Part shown: piece by piece, positions 42,598 to 51,514 of the stretch
How positions within the stretch are numbered: the stretch's first letter is position 1
Layout of the letters: each line of letters starts with the position of its first letter
Assembly: GCF_013280595.1 (NCBI RefSeq)
Contig: NZ_JAAATY010000024.1
Coordinates: 1-64,000, forward strand
Length of the DNA stretch: 64,000 bases
Source: Kibdelosporangium persicum
GTDB lineage: Bacteria > Actinomycetota > Actinomycetes > Mycobacteriales > Pseudonocardiaceae
Direction: 5' to 3'
Made by a program: the position numbers and the translations under genes
Notes under the pieces: generated by a model
What the model was told of the DNA's origin: nothing
The model's database searches: none
Seen by the model: only the letters and a program-made list of their open reading frames with translations

Positions 42598-43120
42598 CGA
42601 GGCCCGGCCGTTCGGCGACCGCGTTGGCGAACCGCCGCACCGCCGCGTCGAGGCCGCCGGAAACCGTTGTGGCGACTTCGTCGTGGACGTCCGCGTCCAA
42701 CACGAAATGGCCAGGCACCACGTCGGTGGCGCCGCGTGCGATCAGCAAGGGCCGCAACGCGTAGTCGAGCGCGACCAGGTGACCCTGGCTGCCGCCGTTG
42801 GCCAACGGCAGCACGACCTTGCCGCTCAACGCGGTCCTGGCAAGCAGGTTCAGCAAGGACTGCACCAGACCGCTGTACGCGGCGCGGTACACCGGGCTGG
42901 CGACCACCACCCCGTCCGCCCGGTCGACCAGGTCCATCACGTTCCTGATCGTCGGATCAAGCAGGTCCGCGCTGAGCAACGCGACCGTCGGCAGGTCGCG
43001 CACAACGAGCAAATGCACCTCGTGGCCCAGGCCGGTCAACACGTCGGACACGCGCCGGAGCAGCACGGCGGTCGGCGCCTGTGGTGACGGACTGCCTGAC
43101 ACGATCAGGATCGTGGCCAT
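42584..43120 (-). CDS. NAD(P)H-dependent FMN reductase, SsuE-like
   Basis: The 178-residue flavodoxin-like protein has the phosphate-binding SGSPSPQAPTAVLLRRV near its N-terminus and the family segment VVASPVYRAAYSGLVQSLLNLL, as in SsuE and related reductases that supply FMNH2 to two-component monooxygenases. No sulfonate genes adjoin it. The start is the ATG with GGGAGGTGA upstream; the longer frame would run into the RNase P RNA promoter. Confidence 0.87.
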   Translation of the reverse strand: MATILIVSGSPSPQAPTAVLLRRVSDVLTGLGHEVHLLVVRDLPTVALLSADLLDPTIRNVMDLVDRADGVVVASPVYRAAYSGLVQSLLNLLARTALSGKVVLPLANGGSQGHLVALDYALRPLLIARGATDVVPGHFVLDADVHDEVATTVSGGLDAAVRRFANAVAERPGLATAS

Positions 43121-43258
43121 GGCCGTCACCTCCCAGCGGTGAACAGTTCGTCGCTTGTGGACATCATCGCTCCCGGTCGGTGACCGTCTGACGCCGCCGA
43201 GTAAAGCCCTGTTGCCAACACAGGAGCAACCAGTTCCGCACCGTGAGATACGCTTTGT

Positions 43259-43653
43259 GGGCGGATGAGTCGGCGGGGCGGCCGCGGCACATTCCGGTGT
43301 GTCGAGGAAAGTCCGGACTCCACAGGGCAGGGTGGTTGCTAGCGGCAACCCGAGGTGACTCGCGGGACAGTGCCACAGAAAGCAGACCGCCTTGGCCTGG
43401 AAGGGCCGAGGTAAGGGTGAAACGGTGGTGTAAGAGACCACCAGCACCCCGGGTGACCGGGGTGGCTAGGTAAACCCCACCCGGAGCAAGGCCAAAAGGA
43501 CGCCCACGGGCGTCCGCGCAGGCGTTCGAGGGCTGCCCGCCCGAGCCTGCGGGTAGGCCGCACGAGCCTGTCGGCGACGGCAGGCCCAGATGGATGGCCG
43601 CCACCCGGGTCTCCCGGGTACAGAATCCGGCTTACAAGCCGGCTCGTCCGCCT
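43259..43653 (+). ncRNA. rnpB: RNase P RNA, type A
   Basis: The catalytic RNA of RNase P, which trims tRNA 5' leaders. The universal core is present: GAGGAAAGTCCGGACTCC (CR-I region), CACAGGGCAGGGTGG, GGTAAGGGTGAAACGGTGG, and ACAGAATCCGGCTTACA near the 3' end. Helix P1 is visible: GGCGGATGAG at 43260-43269 pairs with CTCGTCCGCC at 43643-43652. A -10-like TACGCT at 43249-43254 fits a start near 43260. Ends are accurate to a few bases. Confidence 0.96.
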
Positions 43654-43685
43654 CCCCCGGGCACCCTCGTGGTCCTCCAGCCGCA

Positions 43686-44231
43686 TCACACCGGCTCGGT
43701 GAGGTAGCGCTGCAGGGTCGGGCCGAGCCAGTGCACGACCTCGTCCGGCTCCAGGTCCACCACGGGCGGGAGTTTCACCACGTAGCGGCACAGGACAAAA
43801 CCGAGGACCTGAGTGGCGATCATGCCCGCGCGGGCCGGAGCCCGGCTCGGATTGATCTTCAGCACTTGCGGGCCCAGTTGTGCCGCGAAGATCGTGCGCA
43901 TCCGCTCGGCCGCGACTTCGTTCGTGACCGCCGCTCTGAGCAGGGCCATCAGCGTCTCGTCGTGCTCCCAGCGGGTGATCACGTGCCGGGCCAGGGTCGC
44001 GCCGATCTCGCCGGGCGGCACCTCGGACAGGTCCGGCAGGCGCAGGTCGAACTCGGCCGCGGCGGCGAAGAGTTTCTCCTTGTTGCCGTAGTAGCGCATC
44101 ACCATCGCCGGGTCGATGCCCGCGTCCGCCGCGATCGCGCGGATGGTCGCGCGTTCGTAGCCGTCCGAGGCGAAGCGTTCGCGGGCGGCGTTGAGGATCG
44201 CTTCCCGGGTCGCGTCCGATCTGCGTGCCAT
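43686..44231 (-). CDS. TetR-family repressor
   Basis: The 181-residue product has an N-terminal helix-turn-helix at about 10-55 (REAILNAARERFASDGYERATIRAIAADAGIDPAMVMRYYGNKEKLF) and a variable ligand-binding C-terminus. The ATG at 44231 is the family-typical start; the longer frame would cover operator DNA. It is divergent from the flavin monooxygenase gene, with palindromic operators between, so it very likely represses both. Confidence 0.88.
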   Translation of the reverse strand: MARRSDATREAILNAARERFASDGYERATIRAIAADAGIDPAMVMRYYGNKEKLFAAAAEFDLRLPDLSEVPPGEIGATLARHVITRWEHDETLMALLRAAVTNEVAAERMRTIFAAQLGPQVLKINPSRAPARAGMIATQVLGFVLCRYVVKLPPVVDLEPDEVVHWLGPTLQRYLTEPV

Positions 44232-44262
44232 GTCAACAAGTGTAGGCCAACACCTGTTGACA
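44231..44262. promoter_or_regulatory. TetR operator O1
   Basis: TGTCAACAAGTGT (44231-44243) and ACACCTGTTGACA (44250-44262) form a 32-base inverted repeat with one mismatch, beginning at the repressor's own start codon. It shares the TGTCAACA half-site with O2. Confidence 0.75.
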
Positions 44263-44290
44263 TCCAAGAAACCCCGGGACTACCGTCCAA

Positions 44291-44306
44291 GTCAACAAGT
44301 GTTGAC
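44291..44306. promoter_or_regulatory. TetR operator O2
   Basis: GTCAACAAGTGTTGAC is a 16-base inverted repeat with 7-base arms, 16 bases before the monooxygenase start codon and just ahead of its GGAGG ribosome site. Confidence 0.8.
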
Positions 44307-44321
44307 CTAGGGAGGACGACC

Positions 44322-45647
44322 ATGGACGTGCTGATCGCCGGAGCCGGGCCGACCGGGTTGCTGCTCGCGGGCGACCTAGCCGAGGCCGGCCGGAGCGTCA
44401 CGATCCTCGAGCGCCGTGCCCACGAGGCGCCGAACACGACCAGGGCTTTCGGTGTGCACGCCCGGACGCTGGAGCAACTCGACATCCGCGGACTGGCCCT
44501 GCCCGGCCAGCAGGTGCACAGGCTGCGCCTGTTCGACAAGGTGCACCTCGACCTGGGCATCCTGCCGACAAAGTTCAACTACCTGCTCATCACGCCGCAG
44601 TACGAGGTCGAGAAGGTCCTGCGCGACCGCGCCGAGCGGCTCGGAGTCAGGATCGAGCACGGCGAGGAGGTGCTCGGCCTCAGCCAGACCGCCGACAAGG
44701 TGACCGTGCGGAGCACCACCCGGACCTGGGAGGCCAAGTACGTGGTCGGCACGGACGGCGTGCACAGCACCGTTCGCGAGCTGATCGGCCAGCCGTATCC
44801 CGGCAGATCGGTGCTGAAGTCGATCATGCTCGCGGACGTCAGGCTCAGCACGCCGCCGCAGGACGTGCTGGCGGTCAACGCGGTCGGCGACGGGTTCGCG
44901 TTCGTCGCGCCGTTCGGGGACGGCTACTACCGCGTGTTCGCGTGGGACCGCCGCAACCAGGTCGACGACAAGGCACCGTTGGAGCTCGACGAGATCCGCG
45001 AGGTCACCCGGCGCGCCCTCGGCGCCGACATGGGCATGCACGATCCACGGTGGATGTCGCGGTTCCACAGTGATGAGCGGCAGGTCCCGCGATACCGCGT
45101 CGACAGGGTGTTCCTCGCCGGGGACGCGGCGCACTGCCATTCCCCGGCGGGCGGCCAGGGCATGAACACGGGCCTCCAGGACGCCGCCAACCTCGGGTGG
45201 AAGCTGGCCGCCGTGCTCAACGGGCACGCCGGACCGGAACTCCTTGACACGTATCAGGAAGAACGGCATCCCGTCGGCCGGGCCGTGCTCCGCAGCAGTG
45301 GGGCGATCATCCGGCTCGCGATGATCAAGTCACGCGCCGGTCAGCGGATTCGCGGCGTGCTCGGTGGTTTCCTGCTGCACCGGACCGCCCTCGCGCGGAA
45401 GGCAGCGGGCCAGATCTCGGGGATCGACATCCACTACGGCGGCAAGAAGCGCATCGGCGACATCCAGCTCGCCGAAGGCCGCTTGTTCGAAGCCTTGCGC
45501 GGCGGCCGTTTTGTGCTCATCGCGAACGAAGCGCTGGAAACTCCCGACCACATCGACGTGGTGCGGCCCGCCGAGCCGGTCGTCGAGCCGATTCTGGTGC
45601 GGCCCGACGGATACGTCACGCCGTGGGATGGTGCGAAATATCGTTGA
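44322..45647 (+). CDS. FAD-dependent aromatic-ring monooxygenase (PHBH/rifampicin-monooxygenase-like)
   Basis: The 441-residue flavoprotein has the FAD motif VLIAGAGPTGLLLAGDLAEAG at its N-terminus (21 residues, motif GxGxxG), the DG motif GTDGVHSTVRELIG, and the second FAD motif VFLAGDAAHCHSPAGGQGMNTGLQD (GDAAH core). This is the class A hydroxylase layout, using NAD(P)H and O2 to hydroxylate an aromatic substrate. Relatives inactivate rifamycins or tetracyclines or act in polyketide pathways. Regulation by the divergent TetR suggests a detoxification role. Strong GGAGG site. Confidence 0.86.
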   Translation: MDVLIAGAGPTGLLLAGDLAEAGRSVTILERRAHEAPNTTRAFGVHARTLEQLDIRGLALPGQQVHRLRLFDKVHLDLGILPTKFNYLLITPQYEVEKVLRDRAERLGVRIEHGEEVLGLSQTADKVTVRSTTRTWEAKYVVGTDGVHSTVRELIGQPYPGRSVLKSIMLADVRLSTPPQDVLAVNAVGDGFAFVAPFGDGYYRVFAWDRRNQVDDKAPLELDEIREVTRRALGADMGMHDPRWMSRFHSDERQVPRYRVDRVFLAGDAAHCHSPAGGQGMNTGLQDAANLGWKLAAVLNGHAGPELLDTYQEERHPVGRAVLRSSGAIIRLAMIKSRAGQRIRGVLGGFLLHRTALARKAAGQISGIDIHYGGKKRIGDIQLAEGRLFEALRGGRFVLIANEALETPDHIDVVRPAEPVVEPILVRPDGYVTPWDGAKYR

Positions 45648-46695
45648 CCAGCCGCACGGACGCGTTGCCGTCCGGGTAGAACTCCACAATGGACAACGAG
45701 GCCAGGTCGAGGTGCAGCCGGAACAGCAGCGCGGGCCCGGCGTCCAGCCCCATCCGCAGCAACGATTTGATCGGCGTGACGTGACTGACCACCACGATGG
45801 TCTTGCCGCCGTGCGTCGCGACGAGCTCGTCACGCGTCTTGCGGACGCGGCGATGCACCTCGTCGAAGCTTTCCCCGCCGGGCGGCGGCACTGACGTGTC
45901 GGCCAGCCAACGGCTGTGCAGCTCGGGATCCCGGGCGGCCGCCTCGGCGAACGTCAGGCCTTCCCAGGCCCCGAAGTCCGTCTCGGTCAGGCCATTGTGG
46001 ACGTCGACAGAACCGCCCGTGGCGTCGGCGACGGCCCGCGCGGTCTGCCTGGCCCGGCCCAGCGGCGACGAGATGATCGGCGTCGTCGCGTCCACGGTGC
46101 TCATCGCGGCCAGCCGAGCCGCCGCGGCAAGGGCTTGCTTCTCCCCCAACGGTGTCAGTGGCGGCTCGCCACGGCCGGAGTACCGGCGTTCGACGGAGAG
46201 GGGTGTCTGGCCGTGCCGCAGCAACAAGATCCGGGTCGGCGAGCCCTGCGCGCCGGTCCACCTGGCCGGGGTGGACTTCCGCGCCGGCCCGGCCGCCTGG
46301 TCGTCCATCGCCTCGTTGGCCAGCCGGTCGGCCTCCTTGTTGCGCTCGCGCGGAATCCAGTCGAACGTGACCCTGGCGAACTCCTTGACCAGCGTCCGGG
46401 CCTCGGCCGCGAACGGCTGCAGGGCCGGGTGCTTGACCTGCCAGCGGCCGGACATCTGCTCGACCACGAGCTTGGAGTCCATCCGCACCTGGACCTCGTC
46501 GGCGCCCAGCTCGGCGGCGGCCCGCAGACCGGCGAGCAGGCCGCTGTACTCGGCGACGTTGTTGGTGGCGACGCCGATCCCCGAGGACCGCTCGGCGAGC
46601 AGCTCACCGGTCGCGGCGTCCCGGATTACGGCGCCGTACCCGGCGGGACCGGGGTTGCCCCTGGACCCGCCGTCGGCCTCGAGGACAACCTTCAC
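45616..46695 (-). CDS. bifunctional RNase HI / histidine-phosphatase-fold protein
   Basis: The 359-residue fusion has an RNase H domain at 1-135, with the acidic set in LEADGGSRGNPGPAGYG, NNVAEYSGLLAGL and RMDSKLVVEQ plus NKEADRLANEA. It is followed by a histidine phosphatase domain at about 155-355 (LLLRHGQTPLS, the RHG motif, and VVVSHVTPIKSLL). The mycobacterial homologue (Rv2228c) has RNase H and alpha-ribazole-phosphatase activity. The GTG start overlaps the upstream zinc-ribbon gene by four bases; its end overlaps the convergent monooxygenase by 32 bases. Confidence 0.93.
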   Translation of the reverse strand: MKVVLEADGGSRGNPGPAGYGAVIRDAATGELLAERSSGIGVATNNVAEYSGLLAGLRAAAELGADEVQVRMDSKLVVEQMSGRWQVKHPALQPFAAEARTLVKEFARVTFDWIPRERNKEADRLANEAMDDQAAGPARKSTPARWTGAQGSPTRILLLRHGQTPLSVERRYSGRGEPPLTPLGEKQALAAAARLAAMSTVDATTPIISSPLGRARQTARAVADATGGSVDVHNGLTETDFGAWEGLTFAEAAARDPELHSRWLADTSVPPPGGESFDEVHRRVRKTRDELVATHGGKTIVVVSHVTPIKSLLRMGLDAGPALLFRLHLDLASLSIVEFYPDGNASVRLVNDISHHPTA

Positions 46696-47429
46696 AGGCC
46701 GGACTCCGCCGTCCGGACCAGGACCGCGCCGCATTCCTCGCACCGCACCACGTCGTCCGCGGCGGCGGCCTTGATCTGCGAGATCACCACGCGGTCGAGT
46801 TCGAGACGGCAGGCGCCGCACCGGCGGGAGCGCAGCAGCGCAGCACCGGTGCCCTTCTGCTCGCGCACGCGGTTGTACAGCGCCAACAGCGGCTCCGGGA
46901 ACGCCGGGAGCATGGCGTTGCGGGTCGCCTTGGCCCGGGCTTCCTGCGTTTCGAGGTCGGCGAAGGCCTCGTCGCGCCTGGTGGTCGCGTCCGCCACCGC
47001 CGCCTCGGCCTTGGCCAGCTCCGCCTCGGCGTGCTGGGCGTCCATCTGCAACGCCTCACGCCGCTCCATCAGTTCGAGCAGGTCGTCCTCCAGGGCGGCC
47101 TGCCTGCGGTGCAGCGTGTCGATCTCGTGCTCCAGGTCGGTCATCTGCTTGGCCGCGACCGTGCCGCCCTGCAGCAGCTTGTCGTCCCGCTCGACCCGGG
47201 CCCGGACCTGGTCGATCTCCTTCTCCTGCCGGGTGACCTCACGGTCGAGGTCACCGAGCTGCGTGGCCACGGCCACCTGCGCGTCCTTCTTGGCCCGCGC
47301 GGCCTTCTCGGCCTCGGCGATCTCGGCGACCTCCGGCAGGGTCCGCCTGCGGTAGTCCAGACGCGCCAGTTCGGCGTCCACCTCGGCGAGGTCCAACAGC
47401 CGGCGTTGCACGGCTGGGTCGGCTTTCAA
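46692..47429 (-). CDS. coiled-coil protein with C-terminal zinc ribbon (Rv2229c-like)
   Basis: The 245-residue product has a long antiparallel coiled coil (about 10-180) and a C4 zinc ribbon at about 200-240 (CGAC ... CEEC). This family (CdsZ-like in some bacteria) is conserved beside Nif3 and RNase H genes; the role is unresolved. The start is a TTG, supported by GGGGAGG eight bases upstream and a TTGA overlap with the Nif3-like stop. Confidence 0.87.
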   Translation of the reverse strand: MKADPAVQRRLLDLAEVDAELARLDYRRRTLPEVAEIAEAEKAARAKKDAQVAVATQLGDLDREVTRQEKEIDQVRARVERDDKLLQGGTVAAKQMTDLEHEIDTLHRRQAALEDDLLELMERREALQMDAQHAEAELAKAEAAVADATTRRDEAFADLETQEARAKATRNAMLPAFPEPLLALYNRVREQKGTGAALLRSRRCGACRLELDRVVISQIKAAAADDVVRCEECGAVLVRTAESGL

Positions 47430-48253
47430 CGTGCGGTCCTCCCCGTTCTGGCCGCCCGGAGGGTCCAGGGATCGGTGCGGCGGATCGATGTGTGAGTCTC
47501 GACGTTACCCCCGAAGGCGGCGCGCACGACGCCCGCCGCCTGGTCGCACCACGGCCACTCGCTGGCCCAGTGCGAGACGTCCACCAGCGCGGGCGCGTCC
47601 GGCGCCGAGTCGATGTGCTCGCCGGTCACGTGGTGCCGCAGGTCAGCGGTCACGTACGCGTCCACCCCGGCGGCCGTGGCCTCGGCGAGCAGCGAGTCAC
47701 CCGAGCCGCCGCAGACCGCGACCGTCCTAATCAGACGCTTCGGGTCACCGGCGGCGCGCACGCCCCACGCGGTCTCCGGCAGCGCGTCGGCGACGCGCTG
47801 GACGAACGTCTCCAGGGTTTCGGGTTCCGGCAGGGCGCCGATCCGGCCGAGGCCGAGCGGCGGCTCCTTCGGGCTCAGCGGCGCGCTGACCGACAGCCCG
47901 ATCGCGGCGGCCAGCGCGTCCGACACTCCAGGGAACGCGGAGTCCGCGTTGGTATGCGCGCAGTACAGAGCGATCCCAGCACGGATCAGCCTGTGCACGA
48001 GGCCACCCTTCGGCGTGTTCGCCGCAACTCCGTGCACGCCCCGCAGCAGCAGCGGGTGGTGCGCCACGATGAGGTCCGCGCCGATCTCGGCCGCCTCATC
48101 CACAGTGGATTCGACCGGATCGACGCAGAACAGCACGCGCCGGGCCGCCTCGGCGGGATCACCGCAGACCAGACCGACCGCGTCCCACGGTTCGGCCAGG
48201 TCAGGCGGGTAGGCGGTCTCCAGCGCGGCGACGACTTGGCCCACTGTGATCAC
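47426..48253 (-). CDS. Nif3-like dinuclear metal-centre protein
   Basis: The 275-residue product has the NIF3/DUF34 metal ligands in [24 protein letters not shown] and the C-terminal DVSHWASEW segment (HxxE-like). Family members form toroidal hexamers; suggested roles include metal handling and GTP cyclohydrolase-like activity, none firm. The GTG start at 48253 has GGAGGT upstream and a GTGA overlap with the aminotransferase stop, which favours it over the ATG 21 bases earlier. Confidence 0.9.
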   Translation of the reverse strand: MITVGQVVAALETAYPPDLAEPWDAVGLVCGDPAEAARRVLFCVDPVESTVDEAAEIGADLIVAHHPLLLRGVHGVAANTPKGGLVHRLIRAGIALYCAHTNADSAFPGVSDALAAAIGLSVSAPLSPKEPPLGLGRIGALPEPETLETFVQRVADALPETAWGVRAAGDPKRLIRTVAVCGGSGDSLLAEATAAGVDAYVTADLRHHVTGEHIDSAPDAPALVDVSHWASEWPWCDQAAGVVRAAFGGNVETHTSIRRTDPWTLRAARTGRTAR

Positions 48254-49269
48254 GTCGGAACCTCCATCGGCCATGCTGCCAGCAATCGTGCCGTCTGGTC
48301 GGGCGGGCGGACCGCGAGCCGGATGTGGTCGGCCGACAGCCCGGGAAACGTCTCACCACGGCGTACGGCGAACTTCTTGTCCCGCAACGTCTCACGCACA
48401 CGTGTCCCCTCCGGGACCCGGACGAGCACGAACGGCGCGGTCGGCTCGGCGACGACCTCGATCCCGGCGTCCCGCAGCGCGGCCACGAACTCGGCCCGGT
48501 ACTCGATCACCGTTCGCGCGGTGTCCTCCGCCTCGGCGATCGCGGCAGGCGAGCAGCACGCCGTGACCGCTTCGAGCACGAGCGTCCCTACCGGCCACTG
48601 AGGACGATCGATCGCCAGCCGGGCGAGCGTCTCCGGACTGCCGAGCACGTAACCGGCGCGCAGGCCCGCCAGCGCCCATGTCTTGGTGAGGCTGCGGAAC
48701 ACCAGCACATCCGGATCACCCGTGAGGGACTCCGGTTCGCCCGGGACGGCGTCCATGAACGCCTCGTCCACCACGACCAGCCGGCCGGGCCTGGCCAGTG
48801 CCCTGATCACGGCGGCGGGGTGCGTCACCGACGTCGGGTTCGTCGGGTTGCCGATCACGACCATGTCGGCCTCGTCCGGCACGAGTCCGGGACGCAGGGC
48901 GTAGTCACCGTCGAGCATGACGCGGTGGACCGGAATCCCCGCGGTGCGCAGGGCGGCTTCGGGTTCCGTGAACGACGGGTGCACGACCGCGGCGAGCCTG
49001 GGCCGCAGGTTCGGCAGCAACGCGAACCCTTCGGCGGAACCGTTGAGCACCATGACTTCGTCCGGTGAACGCCCGTGCCGCTGGGCCACGGCTTCCCGCG
49101 CGGCGAGGTCGTCGGCTTCGGACGGGTACGTGGCGAGCCTGTCGAGCGCGGCCGCGAGCCTGTCGCGCAACCAGCGTGGCGGGGCCGGCAGCCACACGTT
49201 GACCGCGAAGTCCACCATGCCAGGCGCCGTGTCCCTGTCGCCGTGATGGCGGAGATCTTCGCTGGTCAT
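48250..49269 (-). CDS. Rv2231c/CobC-like PLP-dependent aminotransferase
   Basis: The 339-residue fold-type I PLP enzyme resembles CobC/HisC: phosphate and pyridine contacts [11 protein letters not shown] and NPTNPTSVT, Asp in [10 protein letters not shown], and PLP-Lys in [16 protein letters not shown]. CobC-type enzymes make the aminopropanol linker of cobalamin from threonine phosphate. The cobalamin link is supported by the nearby cobD gene and the ribazole-phosphatase-like domain in the same operon. First gene of the four-gene minus-strand operon. Confidence 0.85.
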   Translation of the reverse strand: MTSEDLRHHGDRDTAPGMVDFAVNVWLPAPPRWLRDRLAAALDRLATYPSEADDLAAREAVAQRHGRSPDEVMVLNGSAEGFALLPNLRPRLAAVVHPSFTEPEAALRTAGIPVHRVMLDGDYALRPGLVPDEADMVVIGNPTNPTSVTHPAAVIRALARPGRLVVVDEAFMDAVPGEPESLTGDPDVLVFRSLTKTWALAGLRAGYVLGSPETLARLAIDRPQWPVGTLVLEAVTACCSPAAIAEAEDTARTVIEYRAEFVAALRDAGIEVVAEPTAPFVLVRVPEGTRVRETLRDKKFAVRRGETFPGLSADHIRLAVRPPDQTARLLAAWPMEVPT

Positions 49270-49306
49270 CGCGAAGATTCTAAAGACATCGGTAGGGTTG
49301 GCCGTC

Positions 49307-49774
49307 GTGCACCTCAGCTTTGTCTGTACCGGGAACATCTGCCGGTCGCCGATGGCCGCCCTCGTCGTGCGGGAACACCTACGCCGGGAGGGCCTTGCGG
49401 ACGACGTCAGGATCACCAGCGCGGGCACCGGGAGCTGGCACGTCGGTGACGCCGCGGACAGCAGGGCGCAGAAGGTCCTGCTCGACCACGGTTACCCGAC
49501 CGCGCACGTCGCCGCCCAGGTGGGCGAGGAGCACCTGGGCGCGGACCTGCTGCTGGCGATGGATTCCGGGCACGTCCGCGAACTGCGCGGGCTCGTCGAC
49601 GACCCGTCGAAGATCCGCCTGTTCCGCTCGTTCGACCCGGCCGCGACCGGCGATCTGGACGTCCCCGATCCCTACTACGGCGGAAACGACGGTTTCCGGA
49701 TCGTCCTGGCGATGATCGAAGCGGCGACACCCGGCCTGATCGAATGGGTGCGCGATGAGCTCCGCGGCGCTTGA
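49307..49774 (+). CDS. ptpA: low-molecular-weight protein tyrosine phosphatase
   Basis: The 155-residue product has the P-loop VCTGNICRSPMA near the N-terminus (Cys-x5-Arg) and the general-acid loop DPYYGG. It dephosphorylates tyrosine residues. It is syntenic with mycobacterial ptpA, but the ptkA kinase gene normally preceding it is absent. A TAGGGT -10 at 49293-49298 would place the transcript start at or next to the GTG at 49307, suggesting leaderless translation. A TTG nine bases upstream is an alternative start. Confidence 0.93.
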   Translation: MHLSFVCTGNICRSPMAALVVREHLRREGLADDVRITSAGTGSWHVGDAADSRAQKVLLDHGYPTAHVAAQVGEEHLGADLLLAMDSGHVRELRGLVDDPSKIRLFRSFDPAATGDLDVPDPYYGGNDGFRIVLAMIEAATPGLIEWVRDELRGA

Positions 49775-50579
49775 GGCGGTGACCGAGCTGACCGGGGTCG
49801 AGGCGACCTCGGCGCACCGGCTGGGCGGCTCGGTGTACGAGGTCGAACTGGCCGACGGCGATCTGGTGGTGGCCAAACGGCACTCGCAGGTCTCCGCGGT
49901 GCTGGCCGAGGCCAAGTCGCTGGAGTGGATCACCGAGCCCGGGGTGGTGCCGGTGCCCGCGGTGCGCGGCCACAACGACCACTGGCTCGTGATCGAGCAG
50001 GTCGAACCCGGCAGGCCCGGGGACGCCGAGGCGTTCGGGCGCGGTCTGGCCGCGTTGCACCTGGCCGGCGCGCCCGCGTTCGGCTCGCCCCCGCCCGACG
50101 GGCCCGCGGACGCGTGGATCGGCCTGGCGCCGATGTTCAACCAGCCGGTGCCGTCATGGCCGGAGTTCTATGCCACGCAACGAATCGAGCCGTACCTCCG
50201 GCGGACCGCACTGCCCTGGGCACCGTTCGAGGCGGTGTGCGCCCGGCTGCCGGACCTCGTGCCCGTGGAACCACCTGCCCGGCTGCACGGCGATCTGTGG
50301 TCCGGCAACGTGCACTGGGCCGAGGACGGCCGCGCCTGGCTGATCGATCCCGCGGCGCACGGCGGGCACCGCGAGACCGATCTGGCGATGTTGCAGCTTT
50401 TCGGCTGCCCGGAGCTGGACCGGATCCTGGGCGCCTATCAGGAGGTGTATCCGCTGGCCGACGGGTGGCAGGCCCGGGTTCCGGTGCACCAACTGTTCCC
50501 TCTGCTCGTGCACGTCGTGTTGTTCGGCGGCGGTTACGCCGGCCAGGCGCTTTCGGCGGCTAGGGCAGCGCTGCGGTGA
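49755..50579 (+). CDS. fructosamine kinase-family protein
   Basis: The 274-residue product has an aminoglycoside-phosphotransferase-like fold with catalytic HGDLWSGNVHW and metal-binding LIDPAAHGG, typical of fructosamine/ketosamine-3-kinases that repair glycated proteins or sugars. It overlaps ptpA by 20 bases and so is co-translated with the phosphatase. Its end overlaps the convergent RidA-like gene by 20 bases. Confidence 0.9.
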   Translation: MSSAALEAVTELTGVEATSAHRLGGSVYEVELADGDLVVAKRHSQVSAVLAEAKSLEWITEPGVVPVPAVRGHNDHWLVIEQVEPGRPGDAEAFGRGLAALHLAGAPAFGSPPPDGPADAWIGLAPMFNQPVPSWPEFYATQRIEPYLRRTALPWAPFEAVCARLPDLVPVEPPARLHGDLWSGNVHWAEDGRAWLIDPAAHGGHRETDLAMLQLFGCPELDRILGAYQEVYPLADGWQARVPVHQLFPLLVHVVLFGGGYAGQALSAARAALR

Positions 50580-50958
50580 GATCCACCTCCACCAGTTGGC
50601 CGGGATAGCCCAGCTGGGCGACGCCCAGCAAAGTGCTCGCGGTGGTGAAAGCCGCCCCGATCACCGAGGCGTTCAGCCGGGTCCATGCCTCCGCCAGCAC
50701 CGCCCGATCAGAGCTGGCCACGTAGATCACCGAGCGCACGACATCGCCGGGAGAAGCGTCGACCGCGGACAACGCCGCGAGAGCGTTGGCGGCGACAGCG
50801 TCGATCTGAGCGGGAAGGCCACCGGCGACGACCGCGCCGGACTTGTCGAGCGGGCACTGCCCGGCGAGGTAGGCCGTGCGGCCGGACGAGACGACAGTGA
50901 TGTGGTGGTAGCCGGGTGTCGGGTGCAGTTCTGCCGGATTGATTCGGTTGATCCCCAT
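50560..50958 (-). CDS. RidA-family protein
   Basis: The 132-residue product has a YjgF/RidA fold (YHHITVVSSGRTAYLAGQ, QIDAVAANALAAL, STLLGVAQLGYPGQLVEVDLTA). RidA proteins hydrolyse reactive enamine/imine intermediates. The Arg that binds substrate carboxylates in RidA (usually R105) appears replaced in the QLGYPG context, so a subgroup function is possible. Divergent from the DUF1349 gene. Confidence 0.86.
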   Translation of the reverse strand: MGINRINPAELHPTPGYHHITVVSSGRTAYLAGQCPLDKSGAVVAGGLPAQIDAVAANALAALSAVDASPGDVVRSVIYVASSDRAVLAEAWTRLNASVIGAAFTTASTLLGVAQLGYPGQLVEVDLTAALP

Positions 50959-50964
50959 GGGACC

Positions 50965-51501
50965 ATGATCCCTGTGACGGCATTCGACGGCTGGACCTGG
51001 CTCAACGAGCCCACGGAGTGGTCGATCGACGACGGCCTGACGGTCCGCGCCGACCGGGACACGGACTTCTGGCGGACCACGCACTACGGGTTCGTCCGCG
51101 ACACCGGGCACGTCTTCGGCCGCGAGGTGACCGGGGACTTCACCCTCAGGGCCACGTTCACCGGCGACTACCGGGACCAGTACGACCAGGCCGGGATCGC
51201 CCTGCGGATCGACGAGGAGAACTGGATCAAGACGGGCATCGAGTTCGTCGACGGCGAGCAGCAGCTCTCCGTCGTCGTGACCCGGAACGTCTCCGACTGG
51301 TCGGTGACACCCGCGCCCGGCAGTCCCGGCACGACGATCGAGGCGAAGCGGACCGGCGACACGGTCACCGTCACATCCGGCGGCCAGATGCTGCGGCTGG
51401 CGTACTTTCCGCCTGCCGTGCCCGTGTTCGCCGGTGTGATGTGTGCCGCACCGGACGGCGGCGGTTTCCGGGTCAGGTTCGAGGACGTCCTGCTCGGGTA
51501 G
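50965..51501 (+). CDS. DUF1349 (concanavalin-like) protein
   Basis: The 178-residue all-beta protein has the DUF1349 pattern (DTDFWRTTHYGFVRDTGHVF, DQAGIALRIDEENWIKTGIEFVDG as overlapping blocks). It is related in fold to beta-glucan-binding or regulation-of-enolase-like domains and is cytoplasmic. The role is unknown. It lies between the RidA-like gene and the SURF1 gene. Confidence 0.8.
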   Translation: MIPVTAFDGWTWLNEPTEWSIDDGLTVRADRDTDFWRTTHYGFVRDTGHVFGREVTGDFTLRATFTGDYRDQYDQAGIALRIDEENWIKTGIEFVDGEQQLSVVVTRNVSDWSVTPAPGSPGTTIEAKRTGDTVTVTSGGQMLRLAYFPPAVPVFAGVMCAAPDGGGFRVRFEDVLLG

Positions 51502-51514
51502 CTACGGTGGAACA

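Noticed and set aside
43164-43791. Open frames across the RNase P RNA gene on both strands
   Set aside because: The interval is explained by the conserved RNase P RNA core and its P1 helix.
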